This document shows, in pieces, positions 53,872-62,793 of a stretch of DNA of 64,000 nt. How positions within the stretch are numbered: position 1 is the stretch's first letter; every line of letters begins with the position of its first letter. The notes below the pieces were generated by a model that saw only the letters and a program-made list of their open reading frames with translations, ran no database searches and was not told the origin of the DNA. Both the position numbers and the translations under genes were made by a program. The stretch spans positions 11,946 to 75,945 of the forward strand of contig NZ_FNDX01000017.1 of assembly GCF_900099765.1 (NCBI RefSeq), read 5' to 3'. The DNA comes from Paenibacillus typhae. Lineage in GTDB: Bacteria; Bacillota; Bacilli; Paenibacillales; Paenibacillaceae.

Positions 53872-54900
53872 GTGCAGCAGAAGGATGTTGTAATCGGAAT
53901 AGATGGCGGAGGGACACATACCCGGGTCATTGCCGCAGATATCCAAGGAAACATACTTGCCCACAGCATTAAAGGAAGCGCTTCAATTTACAGGGACTCT
54001 TCTGTTCAAGTGAATGTACAATCAGCTATAGAGGACGTAATGAACAAAGGAGGGATTGAGGCCGGCCGGGTTGCCGGACTCGCCGCCGGGATTGCCGGCT
54101 ATGATGCGCCGGAGGATCTGGAGTGGATTACTCCACTTACCGCGGTTCCGGGCTTAGCCTGTCCCAAATGGCATATGAATGATGCCCTTATCGCCCATTA
54201 CGGCGCTCATCTTGCCCGGCCCGGCATTATTGCCATTGCAGGCACCGGCTCGATTCTGATTGCAATCAATGAAGAAGGACGGTATCTGCGCAATTATGAT
54301 TTTCATCATTACGCAGCCAGTGCTGCCCGGCTGCTTGGCTATGAGGCGGTTTTTGAGGTGCTGGCCGGTCATGCCGATGCCAGCGATGAACGGCTTGTTG
54401 CCAGAATGCTGGGGCATTGGAACACGGCTACTGTCACTGAGCTTTATCATTTGGCATCCGGCGGATTCGATGCAGACCGCAAGGCGAGGGACCGGTGCTT
54501 CGGCCGGTTCGCACCGGCAGTTACTGAAGAGGCAGCGCTCGGAAGCGCTGCCGCAATCCGGGTCTGCAGCCGGGCGGTTAAGCAAATAAAGACCGGCATT
54601 GAACTGCTGGGCGCCTCCTTCAAGCAGTATCATGTACCTGTTGCTTTTATCGGAAGTGTAGCGGGCAGCAGCTATTTTCAGGCAAAGCTGCGGGAGGAGC
54701 TGAAGAATGCATCGAACAGGCAATATACGGTTGTAACTCCGCAGCTTCCTCCGGCGGCGGGGGCAGTGCTCTATGCATTGGAGCAGACCGGACTGCCGGT
54801 TACAGCCGAGATCATTCGCCGTCTGCAGCCCAGCGGCCTGCTGCTCCGACAGGCGCAAGCGCTTGAACACGAAGCTCCGTCTGATCCAGCGCAATTATAA
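53872..54900 (+). CDS. BadF/BcrA-type sugar kinase
   Basis: A 342-residue ASKHA-fold kinase (GIDGGGTHTRVIAADIQGN, ARPGIIAIAGTGSILIAINE, AFIGSVAGSSYF) of the N-acetylglucosamine kinase/BadF group. GTG at 53872 has GAGAGG nine bases upstream; an ATG three codons earlier touches it. Probably amino-sugar phosphorylation. Confidence 0.8.
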   Translation: MQQKDVVIGIDGGGTHTRVIAADIQGNILAHSIKGSASIYRDSSVQVNVQSAIEDVMNKGGIEAGRVAGLAAGIAGYDAPEDLEWITPLTAVPGLACPKWHMNDALIAHYGAHLARPGIIAIAGTGSILIAINEEGRYLRNYDFHHYAASAARLLGYEAVFEVLAGHADASDERLVARMLGHWNTATVTELYHLASGGFDADRKARDRCFGRFAPAVTEEAALGSAAAIRVCSRAVKQIKTGIELLGASFKQYHVPVAFIGSVAGSSYFQAKLREELKNASNRQYTVVTPQLPPAAGAVLYALEQTGLPVTAEIIRRLQPSGLLLRQAQALEHEAPSDPAQL

Positions 54901-54911
54901 AGCTGATTGAA

Positions 54912-54949
54912 CAACGCCGCTTCCTTTTTGGATAAGACGCGGCGTTTTT
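54912..54949 (+). terminator. terminator of kinase gene
   Basis: AACGCCGC pairs with GCGGCGTT, then TTT. Confidence 0.8.
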
Positions 54950-55007
54950 AATTAAACAATTATATATCAGATATTCTAAGTCCAGGTAGGGCTTGTGAGC
55001 ACTGCTC

Positions 55008-55922
55008 TTACAGCTTCACTGTCCCCTCCTTGGCGTTCCATGTGAAGGTTAAACCGAACAGCGGAGTCAGGCTGCTGAGCGGAATATAGAGACGCCCGTT
55101 TACATTTTGGGAGGCCAGGATGTCTACCTCCTTGCCGTTCACTTTAGCCGTGCTGCTTAGCGGCTTATGAACTGCTGTGTAACTGCCTATTGTAATAATC
55201 AGCGAGCCGGTACCCGGCTCCTTCCTCAGACTCCCCCCAAGGAGTGCAACCGACTCCCGCAGAGGGATGTAGACCCGCGAATTCTCCAGTACAAAGGATT
55301 CCTTTACCTTAAGCCTCTCTCCATCCACGATAAAAGCACCTGCCAGCTTAGCCGGTCCGACGGAATATCCATGTTTGGCGGCAATACTTTTCAGATCGAG
55401 GCTGGAGGTTGTAATGATGACTGTTGTGTTCTTGGCCACCTTCGGAAATAACCAGTGGATATCGTCGTTATGCATCCGGATGCAGCCTGCGCTGACATAT
55501 TTGCCGATCGAAGATTCATTGTTATTCCCGTGAATGGCATAGGTGGTACCATACGTACCGTTCACTTCGAGTCCCAGCCAGCGGTCGCCGAGCGGATTAG
55601 CCGGATCGCCGCCGGGAATATTCTCCTTATAATAAGGCCTGTTCTTGGCTTTTAGCACAATCCGGAACGTTCCCTCCGGGGTCAGATTCTTCGTTTTGCC
55701 TGTGGCGACCGGAAATACCTTTTCCAGCTTCCCGCCGCTAAAAAAGCCCAGAGTGTTTGTTTTTTTGTTGACGACGATCAGCTCCGAGGACACTGCCGAA
55801 CCTGCAGCAGCTGATGCCAATCCGGGAAAACAGGCCGTAAACAGCAGTAAAAAAACCAGCGTCAGCTTAATGCCCGGCAGCCTTCTGCCTCTGTTAAATC
55901 GGGCGGTTTTTTGCCCTTTCAT
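55008..55922 (-). CDS. L,D-transpeptidase with stalk domain
   Basis: A 304-residue exported protein: signal peptide, YkuD L,D-transpeptidase domain (ELIVVNKKTNTLGFFSGGKL, catalytic HGNNN...SAGCIRM) and a C-terminal copper-amine-oxidase-like stalk (FVLENSRVYIPLRESVALLG). It makes 3-3 peptidoglycan links. ATG at 55922 with GGAGGTGG. Confidence 0.9.
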   Translation of the reverse strand: MKGQKTARFNRGRRLPGIKLTLVFLLLFTACFPGLASAAAGSAVSSELIVVNKKTNTLGFFSGGKLEKVFPVATGKTKNLTPEGTFRIVLKAKNRPYYKENIPGGDPANPLGDRWLGLEVNGTYGTTYAIHGNNNESSIGKYVSAGCIRMHNDDIHWLFPKVAKNTTVIITTSSLDLKSIAAKHGYSVGPAKLAGAFIVDGERLKVKESFVLENSRVYIPLRESVALLGGSLRKEPGTGSLIITIGSYTAVHKPLSSTAKVNGKEVDILASQNVNGRLYIPLSSLTPLFGLTFTWNAKEGTVKL

Positions 55923-56119
55923 GTTGCCCCACCTCCACATTATGGGTTATTCTGGAAAACTCTTTATACTTAGACGGTATTGCCCCCGATAAGTTGCAGA
56001 GCAGCCTGTACCTATTTAATCCGGCTTGTCCGCCTAATCATGTTCTTGAATATTCAGTGCACCCTCCAGAGATAATAAGCCTGCATTACCAAACCGCAAC
56101 AGCCAAGGAGGCAACGACT

Positions 56120-56710
56120 TTGAATTCAAATCTTTCCAGCCAGATCAACCAGTGTGAATCCATTATTCAGCAGCTTGTCGCCCAGACTCAGCAGGCCAGC
56201 CAGAACTACCAGCAGCTTCTCCAGCAGGAGCAGCAGAACGCGGCCAAACTGGAGGAACTGGCTCAGCGCGAGCACAAAGCAAGCCAGATGATCCAGCAGG
56301 CGCTGCAGGGTCACAGTACCGCTGTCCAGCAGCTGCAGCAGGTTACTCAAACCTTGAGACAACTGGAGCAGAGCTCCCAGACTCTCAGCTATAATACAAA
56401 TCCGGGTTATAACACAAACCCAAGCTATAATACCGGGCTCCCACATTTTAATACCGGAGCTGCCAGCTACAATACAGGAGCCGGATATACTCCGTCCTAC
56501 AGCTCGTCCTTTAATCAGCAGCCTATGCACATGCAGCATACTCAGGCTGATGCCTCAATGCATTCAATCCCGTCGCACATCAGCTCAGGAAGCACAATGA
56601 ACCCATCCGGTTCGATCGACCGGATCGGAACCCTTGGCGCAATCGGCTCCATGGGCAGCCAGAACCAGAGCTACGGCTCGTCCATGAACCAGGGCCGCAG
56701 CTTCCAATAA
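56120..56710 (+). CDS. Gln-rich coiled-coil protein with YNT repeats
   Basis: A 196-residue protein: N-terminal Gln-rich coiled coil (about 5-95), then YNTNPGYNTNPSYNTG repeats and a Ser/Met-rich end. Resembles spore coat or exosporium-type low-complexity proteins, but unproven. TTG at 56120 is chosen because AAGGAGG is eight bases upstream. Confidence 0.6.
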   Translation: MNSNLSSQINQCESIIQQLVAQTQQASQNYQQLLQQEQQNAAKLEELAQREHKASQMIQQALQGHSTAVQQLQQVTQTLRQLEQSSQTLSYNTNPGYNTNPSYNTGLPHFNTGAASYNTGAGYTPSYSSSFNQQPMHMQHTQADASMHSIPSHISSGSTMNPSGSIDRIGTLGAIGSMGSQNQSYGSSMNQGRSFQ

Positions 56711-56732
56711 GCACGTTGGAGTGCGGCAGGTA

Positions 56733-56774
56733 TAAAAAAATGCTCCCGGCGTAATGTCCGGGAGCATTCTTTTG
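56733..56774 (+). terminator. Rho-independent terminator
   Basis: AATGCTCCCGG pairs with CCGGGAGCATT, then CTTTTG. The gap 56775-57023 shows no gene. Confidence 0.85.
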
Positions 56775-57023
56775 CGTGTTTACAGCTGTTGCCGGGGGAA
56801 TCACCGGCCTCGGATGTCTCTGAGAGATCCGCAACGCCTGGGCCGGTGCTTCTTGCGCATAGTGGACTTGGAGTGGATGAAGCTAATCAAAGGGATTTTT
56901 CCCTCTATTCCGGCACTTTCAGCCTGCTGCAGGTGCCATTAATGGGATTTTTCCTCTTACGTCTGCTTTGAGGCCAATGTCCCGGGTGTCAGGGGAATTG
57001 CCTGTGACTAACCAAGCTGCCGC

Positions 57024-58127
57024 TCAGACCACCAGCCGCCCCCGTTTCTCCGCCATGCTGATTACCGCTTCAACGCCGGAGTTGAACTCCAGGAAGTCGC
57101 TCTCAACGCCATCGCTGAAAATGACGCCATCCTCCGGCATTTGTGAGGTGATCCGCAGCGGCTCATCCCTGCCGACCCGGCCAAACACCACGCCGGCTGA
57201 AGTGGTCCGGCTCGGAAAGGGCTCCCTAACCGTAAAATACAGGTTAGGGTCGTCCTAGGCCAGCCGGCTAGCCATGCCGGCTCCTGCTCCATCGGCTTGG
57301 CCCTGCCTGCCGGTGTCCTGGGACATTCCGGCCGCTGCGGCAACCCCATCGGCATTTGCTCCTGCAGCCTGCTCCCGTCCGGCGGCGCCAGAGAAATCCG
57401 CAGCTGCAGCAATACTGCCCGCTGCTTCCCGGGCGGCCAGCCCCAGTCCGGCGGCGCTGCGGGTAATGCCCGCCGCCCCGGCGAGTACGCTGCGCAGCCA
57501 GCCGGTAGAGCCCAGGCCGGTGGACACGATGATGCCGCTGGAGGATTGCTGCTCGGCGGTGCCGCCGTGCCGCAGCAGGTAGCGTGCCGAGACATGCGTC
57601 CTGCGGCCGATGAACAGGTCGTTCACGCCGTACAGGCTCTGGCCGTCGTTCAGCTCGGCCTTGGCCAATGTCACTTCACGCACCTGCCGGCGGCTGCGGA
57701 AGACCTCCGGCAGCAGCAGCCGTAGATCGTTGACGGTGAACGGCAGCAGTACGCCGTCCCAGCGCTGCGGATCGGGATTCACGCCGATCAGCGGCTGCTC
57801 CTGCAAATATTTCAGCGTATTGGCCACAAGACCGTCCTGTCCCAGAACGACTACCGTGTCCTCATCGCCAAAAATAAAATTCGGCACATGCTGCCGTTCC
57901 AGCACCTGCACCCGGCCCAGTGCACTCAGCTCGATAACCGCTGTCTCCACCGCCTTGCGGTACGTAAGATCCTCGCTTATATAATCACTGAAGTCTGCGC
58001 CCAGCCGCTCAATATAGAACTGGGCCTGCTGTACCGTGTTATAGCGGACGACCAGCTCCTCAAGCCGGGTCTTACGTTTGACAAGCACGATTTTATTCTC
58101 CGACATCCGTCCCCCGCTGCCCATCAT
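57024..58127 (-). pseudogene. NAD-kinase-like gene interrupted by a stop
   Basis: The first 290 codons encode an NAD kinase/ATP-NAD-like fold (GDEDTVVVLGQDGLVANTLK, SSSGIIVSTGLGSTGWLRSV). A TAG at 57255 follows ...GMASRLA, but the same frame continues DDPNLYFTVREPFPSRTTSA to ...EKRGRLVV at 57024, which completes the family (a Trp before DDPN is expected). Before the stop lies an unusual ~75-residue Ala/Gly-rich stretch. ATG at 58127 with GAGGAG. Upstream of it lies an SPFH gene, the usual partner. Confidence 0.75.
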
Positions 58128-58274
58128 CGTCCAACTCCTCTCTACTCATCTAACCGACGCGCACCAACTGTTATTACTACCTACACCTGCCCGTCACTCA
58201 CCGTCCGCCCGCTCTGACTTCACTTGACATGCTACCTCCATCTTCCCGCTCATCCTCTACATCTGCCTTGCGGC

Positions 58275-59327
58275 TCACCGTCCGCCCGTGCCTCTGGCCG
58301 CACCTGCACCGCCTGGCGAGCCGGCCATAATTCCCTGCAGCAGATCAGGCGTAATGTTCAGCTGTCCGATCTTGCCGGCATTCTCCGCCAGCTCCTGGAA
58401 GGCGATGGCGATCAGCTTATCCGGCTTCATGCCGACATTGGTGAGCGCCTGCAGCACATTTGGCGATACGCCCTGCAGCGAATTCATCACGGCCGACAGC
58501 TCGTAGGCTTTGGCATCTGCCTCTGCCTTCTGATTCGCGACGGTCAGGCCAATCAGCTCCTGCTTCTTCTCTTCCAGCGCCGTATCGAAGCTGAGCTGCT
58601 CCTCCTTCATCTCGTTCTGCTTCTGCTTAACGAAGCGCTCGGAATCCAGCTGGGTCTGGCGGATTTGCTTCTTTTTCGTCTCCACAGCGATCTCGGTATT
58701 CAGCTCGTTTTCCTTCACCCGGCGTTCCTGCTCAATCGACGCATTGCGGCGCTCATAAAGTGCATTATCGGCACTGCGGAGAATTTCCTCCCGGGCCTGC
58801 GCCTCCAGAGCGCGGAGCGTTTCCTTGTTCGGCACAACCGCCAGAATGGACAGTCCCATCAGCTCAATGCCCAGCTTCTCAATTTCCGCGTTCCGCTCAA
58901 TCTCCTGGGTAATCGTCTTGGCCAACCGTTCACTCGACTGGATCGCCTGGCGCAGCGGCAGCTGCTCCAGCTGTTTTTTGGTCAAAACCTTGGCGACGTT
59001 AATCACCCGCTGGGCCAGCTTGCCGGGATCATCGGACAGGTAGGTATTTTTTTTCAAATTATAGGTGTAGTTAAGGATCTGCGTTGTTTTGCTGTAGTCG
59101 ACAATCCGGTAGGTCAGCTGCCCCTGTACCGTTACCGTCTGGTAATCAGCTGTGATCTCTTCGAACATGAACGGGACATCAATCGAGGAAACGGGGACCA
59201 CAATGACCGAAGTCGTGGGCACATAATAGTAAAAAGAAAGCCCGACTCCCTCACGCACCACTTTGCCGTTCTTCACCTTAAGCACGTACTCGCTGGGCTG
59301 AAATTTCACAAATTTGAATCCGAACAT
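58275..59327 (-). CDS. SPFH/Band 7 protein
   Basis: A 350-residue SPFH (slipin/flotillin-like) protein: PHB domain (YVPTTSVIVVPVSSIDVPFM, LTYRIVDYSKTTQILNYTYN) and long charged helices (about 190-280), then a Gly-rich tail. Membrane scaffold. ATG at 59327 with GGGAGG. Followed 150 bp later by the NAD-kinase-like gene on the same strand. Confidence 0.8.
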   Translation of the reverse strand: MFGFKFVKFQPSEYVLKVKNGKVVREGVGLSFYYYVPTTSVIVVPVSSIDVPFMFEEITADYQTVTVQGQLTYRIVDYSKTTQILNYTYNLKKNTYLSDDPGKLAQRVINVAKVLTKKQLEQLPLRQAIQSSERLAKTITQEIERNAEIEKLGIELMGLSILAVVPNKETLRALEAQAREEILRSADNALYERRNASIEQERRVKENELNTEIAVETKKKQIRQTQLDSERFVKQKQNEMKEEQLSFDTALEEKKQELIGLTVANQKAEADAKAYELSAVMNSLQGVSPNVLQALTNVGMKPDKLIAIAFQELAENAGKIGQLNITPDLLQGIMAGSPGGAGAARGTGGR

Positions 59328-59348
59328 AGTCATTACCTCCCGAATTAA

Positions 59349-59417
59349 TGTTATTAACATTATGTTATTAACAATACTTTAACATACCCTTTTGATATTA
59401 TCAATATGTTATTAACA
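59349..59417. promoter_or_regulatory. triple TGTTATTAACA operator
   Basis: TGTTATTAACA occurs at 59349-59359, 59363-59373 and 59407-59417, an 11-bp palindrome (5-bp arms, 1-bp centre). It is in the AT-rich promoter of the SPFH/NAD-kinase-like unit. The controlling protein is unknown. No other gene lies in 59328-59676. Confidence 0.7.
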
Positions 59418-59589
59418 CTATTATCAAAATTAATTTATCCCTCCGCCAATACGTTCGCTACAAAAACATGACCAGCCACAACCTGCACACCGCATGGTCA
59501 GAATATACTTTTAAAAATAAAACAGATACATCTACCGCCTGTTCCGTCCTGTTTTGTACAAAACCAATTCCATCCCCCGCGTTTGTCCA

Positions 59590-59640
59590 TTGAGCCGCAG
59601 AAGGCTTTATTTTATGATGGTACAAGCGAGAATGATTCTC
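59590..59640 (+). promoter_or_regulatory. promoter and Fur box
   Basis: TTGAGC (59590) and TATGAT (59613) are 17 bases apart; a Fur-like GAGAATGATTCTC (59628-59640) follows at the transcription start. Confidence 0.75.
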
Positions 59641-59676
59641 AGTAAAAAGATCGTAATTCATCGGGGAGGTACTTTT

Positions 59677-60702
59677 ATGTTAAAAAAAGCAAGACAACCC
59701 TTAGCCGTTCTATGCGTCATCTTCCTGATGAGCGCACTTCTGCTTGCCTGCGGAAACAACAACGCACAGACAGAAACCGGCAACGCCGCAGATACAGCAA
59801 GCAATACCGCCGCCAGTGCAGCACCATCTCCGGGGGCTTCCGCAGACGCCGGCACCGCAGCTGCAGCCGGGACACAGTCCTATACAGATTACATAGGCCA
59901 TACAGTCGAGATTCCGGTAACTCCTGAGCGCATTATTTATTCAGGAGAAACCTACGGCGATCTGGTTGCGCTGGGCGTACAGGCCGTAGGCTACCCGCTG
60001 TCTATGGGGGACGGGCAGATTTTTGAGGAAAAGCTTGCGGGAGTAGAAGATGTCGGCTTCCCGATCAATCTGGAGAAAACGCTGGAGCTTCAGCCTGACC
60101 TGATCATCTATGCCGGAACGGATGAAGCAGACTTCGAAGCCTTATCCAAAATCGCGCCAACGGTTATTTTCAACACCTTTGCCCGGCTGGAGGAACGGAT
60201 GACCGAGCTCGGCGTGCTGCTGGGCAAAAAGCAGGAGGCGGAGAGCTGGCTGGCTCAGTATAAAACCAGCGAAACCGCCATGTGGGAACAGCTCAAGGCG
60301 GCCGGCATGAAAGAAGGCGAGACTGCCTCCGTCTTCACTTACTATCCGGGTGACCGGCTGTTCGTAATGGCTGCTACCGGGCTGTCGCAGGTGCTCTACG
60401 CCGAAGTCGGCTTCAAGGCTCCGGCACCTATACAGACTCTGCTGGATGAAGGCACCGGCTTTCTGGAAATCTCCATGGAGGTAATCAGCCAGTATGCGGG
60501 CGACCGGATTTTTATCCTGACTCCTGTAGCTGATGAAGCCAAGCAATCCACCAATGCGATGTTACAGAGCGAGATCTGGAAGAGCCTCCCGGCCGTCAAA
60601 AACGGCTACGTCTACACCCAGGACATCATGAAAACCTCTGCCGATGCCTCGACCAGGGAGTGGCTGCTTACAGAGTTGCCGCGTCTGATGGGCGGAAAAT
60701 AA
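59677..60702 (+). CDS. siderophore-binding lipoprotein
   Basis: A 341-residue lipoprotein: lipobox LLAC, Ala/Ser-rich linker, then a FhuD/BtuF-type periplasmic-binding fold (YIGHTVEIPVTPERIIYSGE, TLELQPDLIIYAGTDE). Iron(III)-siderophore uptake. ATG after GGGGAGG. Fur box upstream. No permease or ATPase gene is adjacent, so it must use transporters elsewhere. Confidence 0.85.
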   Translation: MLKKARQPLAVLCVIFLMSALLLACGNNNAQTETGNAADTASNTAASAAPSPGASADAGTAAAAGTQSYTDYIGHTVEIPVTPERIIYSGETYGDLVALGVQAVGYPLSMGDGQIFEEKLAGVEDVGFPINLEKTLELQPDLIIYAGTDEADFEALSKIAPTVIFNTFARLEERMTELGVLLGKKQEAESWLAQYKTSETAMWEQLKAAGMKEGETASVFTYYPGDRLFVMAATGLSQVLYAEVGFKAPAPIQTLLDEGTGFLEISMEVISQYAGDRIFILTPVADEAKQSTNAMLQSEIWKSLPAVKNGYVYTQDIMKTSADASTREWLLTELPRLMGGK

Positions 60703-60745
60703 ACGAATCTTAATCAGGCCGGTCTGTTCCCGGCCTTTCGAATGC

Positions 60746-60785
60746 AAAAAGCTTATCAACATCCGTTGATAAGCTTCTTTGTTTT
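60746..60785 (+). terminator. terminator of lipoprotein gene
   Basis: AAGCTTATCAAC pairs perfectly with GTTGATAAGCTT, then CTTTGTTTT. Confidence 0.9.
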
Positions 60786-60803
60786 GGATACAATGAATTC
60801 ATT

Positions 60804-60818
60804 TGATAACCATTCTCA
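60804..60818 (+). promoter_or_regulatory. Fur-like box
   Basis: TGATAACCATTCTCA resembles TGATAATNATTATCA with three changes, 22 bp before the AraC-SBP gene. Confidence 0.55.
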
Positions 60819-60840
60819 CTAACAAAAGGGAGGCCTGTCC

Positions 60841-62508
60841 ATGCTGCCCTCATCTACGCTGCCCGCCCTGCTGCATTCGTTGCTATTTCAGCTTACAGAT
60901 GCGATGCTGGCCGTCCAGCCGGCCATGTCCTGCACAGAGCCGCAGACAGCGCAGACCCATCTCCTGCTTATCTGTACCGGAGGCAGCGGCGGGCTTACGC
61001 TCCCGGGCGGAACTACTCCTCTGAGTGCAGACAGATGTTTTCTCCTCTCTCCCGGAACCACCTATACAGCAGCTAATCCGGAAACGACACTGTACTATTA
61101 TCAGCTCTCCTTTAATATCTACCAGACTGACGGCAGGCCCGGGCTTTATACCCAGGAGCTGCTGCCGGGCAGACAAGAGCTGCTTGTTCATCCGTTCACC
61201 CGGGTCATCCGCCTTGCCGAAGAATTGACGGCATGCCCCGACAACCGCAGTGAAATCCAGCTGTACAGGCAGCAGCTGAAATTTCAGGAGCTGCTGCTCC
61301 TGCTGCTGGAGCATAACTATCCCGATGAGGCACCGAGTCCGGCCGAGTCGGTGGAAGGAACCATCCGGTATATGCAGGAGCACTATATGGACAGCATCAC
61401 AGTCAAACAGCTGGCTGAGCAGGCTGGAGTATCGCTATGGCAGTACACACCGCTTTTTCAAAAGCTTACCGGCCAAAAGCCGCTCGAATATCTGACCGGT
61501 CTGCGCATCAGCCGCTCGCAGCAGCTGTTGCTGGAGTCGGCAGAGCCGCTGCGTGAAATCGCCCGGCTGACCGGCTTCTCAGACGAATATTATTTCAGCC
61601 GCCGCTTCCGGCAGATTACCGGGGTTACACCCGGCCAATATGCTATGACGCAGCGCGGGAAGGTCACCGTCCAGGATTGGACGGGCCATACCGTGGACAT
61701 TCCGGAGCGGCCCAGACGGGTCATCTATCACGGCGAGACGATCGGTGACCTGCTGGCGCTCGGCGTGAAGCCGGTCGGCGGCGACGAGGAATTTGCCCGG
61801 AACAGCGTGTACAAGCACCGGCTGAAAAGTCTGGCCAACGTCGGATTCCCGCTGAATCCGCAGCTTACGGCCTCACTCCGTCCGGACCTGATCATCATCG
61901 CCAACTCCGATGAGAAGCTGTACAAGCGGGTCGCTGATATTGCCCCCGCCCTCACCTTCGATTCGTTCGCCCCGCTGGAGCAACGCATGCGGACGCTGGG
62001 CGGCTGGCTGGGCAAGCAGCGCGAAGCCGAAGCCTGGCTTGCCGGCTTCGCGGACAGGAACGCCGCCATGTGGCAGCGGCTGTACGGCAGCGGTGTGCTC
62101 TCGCCCGGCGAAACCGCCTCGGCGCTGATCTTCGACCATGGCAATCATCTGTATGCCATGGGACTGAGCGGGCTGTCCAGCGCGCTGTATGCTCCGGGCG
62201 GCCTCCGGCCGACCCCGGAGATTCAGAAGGCGCTTGACGCCGAGCTCGGCTTCGCCGAGGTCGATCCGCAGCGGCTGCATGCCTACGCGGGAGATCGAGT
62301 CTTCATGCTCGTTCCGGAGCGTGAAGACTCCCGCGCAGCGATGGATGTGCTGCTCGAAAGCCCGGCCTGGCGCAGCCTGCCGGCCGTGCAGCAGGGCCAT
62401 GCCTATTTGCTGGACAGCAGCAAATGGAACTTCAGCGATGCGCTCACACGCGAGCGGCTGCTTACGCTGCTGCCGAAGGTGCTGGGCGGGCATGGAGCCG
62501 CCCAGTAA
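60841..62508 (+). CDS. AraC regulator fused to siderophore-binding domain
   Basis: A 555-residue regulator like Bacillus Btr: cupin-like N-terminus, AraC helix-turn-helix (about 175-270; ITVKQLAEQAGVSLWQYTPL, PLREIARLTGFSDEYYFSRR) and a FhuD/BtuF-type domain (285-550; VQDWTGHTVDIPERPRRVIY) homologous to the preceding lipoprotein. It senses a ferric siderophore and activates uptake genes. ATG after GGGAGG. Confidence 0.9.
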   Translation: MLPSSTLPALLHSLLFQLTDAMLAVQPAMSCTEPQTAQTHLLLICTGGSGGLTLPGGTTPLSADRCFLLSPGTTYTAANPETTLYYYQLSFNIYQTDGRPGLYTQELLPGRQELLVHPFTRVIRLAEELTACPDNRSEIQLYRQQLKFQELLLLLLEHNYPDEAPSPAESVEGTIRYMQEHYMDSITVKQLAEQAGVSLWQYTPLFQKLTGQKPLEYLTGLRISRSQQLLLESAEPLREIARLTGFSDEYYFSRRFRQITGVTPGQYAMTQRGKVTVQDWTGHTVDIPERPRRVIYHGETIGDLLALGVKPVGGDEEFARNSVYKHRLKSLANVGFPLNPQLTASLRPDLIIIANSDEKLYKRVADIAPALTFDSFAPLEQRMRTLGGWLGKQREAEAWLAGFADRNAAMWQRLYGSGVLSPGETASALIFDHGNHLYAMGLSGLSSALYAPGGLRPTPEIQKALDAELGFAEVDPQRLHAYAGDRVFMLVPEREDSRAAMDVLLESPAWRSLPAVQQGHAYLLDSSKWNFSDALTRERLLTLLPKVLGGHGAAQ

Positions 62509-62513
62509 ATACG

Positions 62514-62548
62514 TAAGCCCCCGTCACCTGGATGGCGGGGGCTTATTG
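62514..62548 (+). terminator. terminator of AraC-SBP gene
   Basis: AAGCCCCCG pairs with CGGGGGCTT, then ATTG. Confidence 0.75.
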
Positions 62549-62612
62549 CAGCTGCGCGAGGGTCCGACACAAACGGATTTTTACCGTCGGCTGGGCTGGG
62601 GGGCGGGGTATT

Positions 62613-62690
62613 CAAAGGCACTTTTTACTCTCATCGCCTCAAGTCAACTTTCGGCGATTTCAGAAGAGGCGTTTTTGCCTCTCATTTCTG
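62613..62690. repeat. family C repeat units
   Basis: CAAAGGCACTTTTTACTCTC at 62613 and a related AGAGGCGTTTTTGCCTCTC at 62665, 51 bp apart, similar to 47615-47690. In the gap 62509-62793. Confidence 0.45.
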
Positions 62691-62793
62691 CTAAGGGCCG
62701 ACTTTTGGCACACTGTGTGGCCTTTTTGCCTAACTTCCGCCCGGCAGCACTTGCCTCCACCCTACGCACAGACGCCTCTCCACAGTCGTTTAA

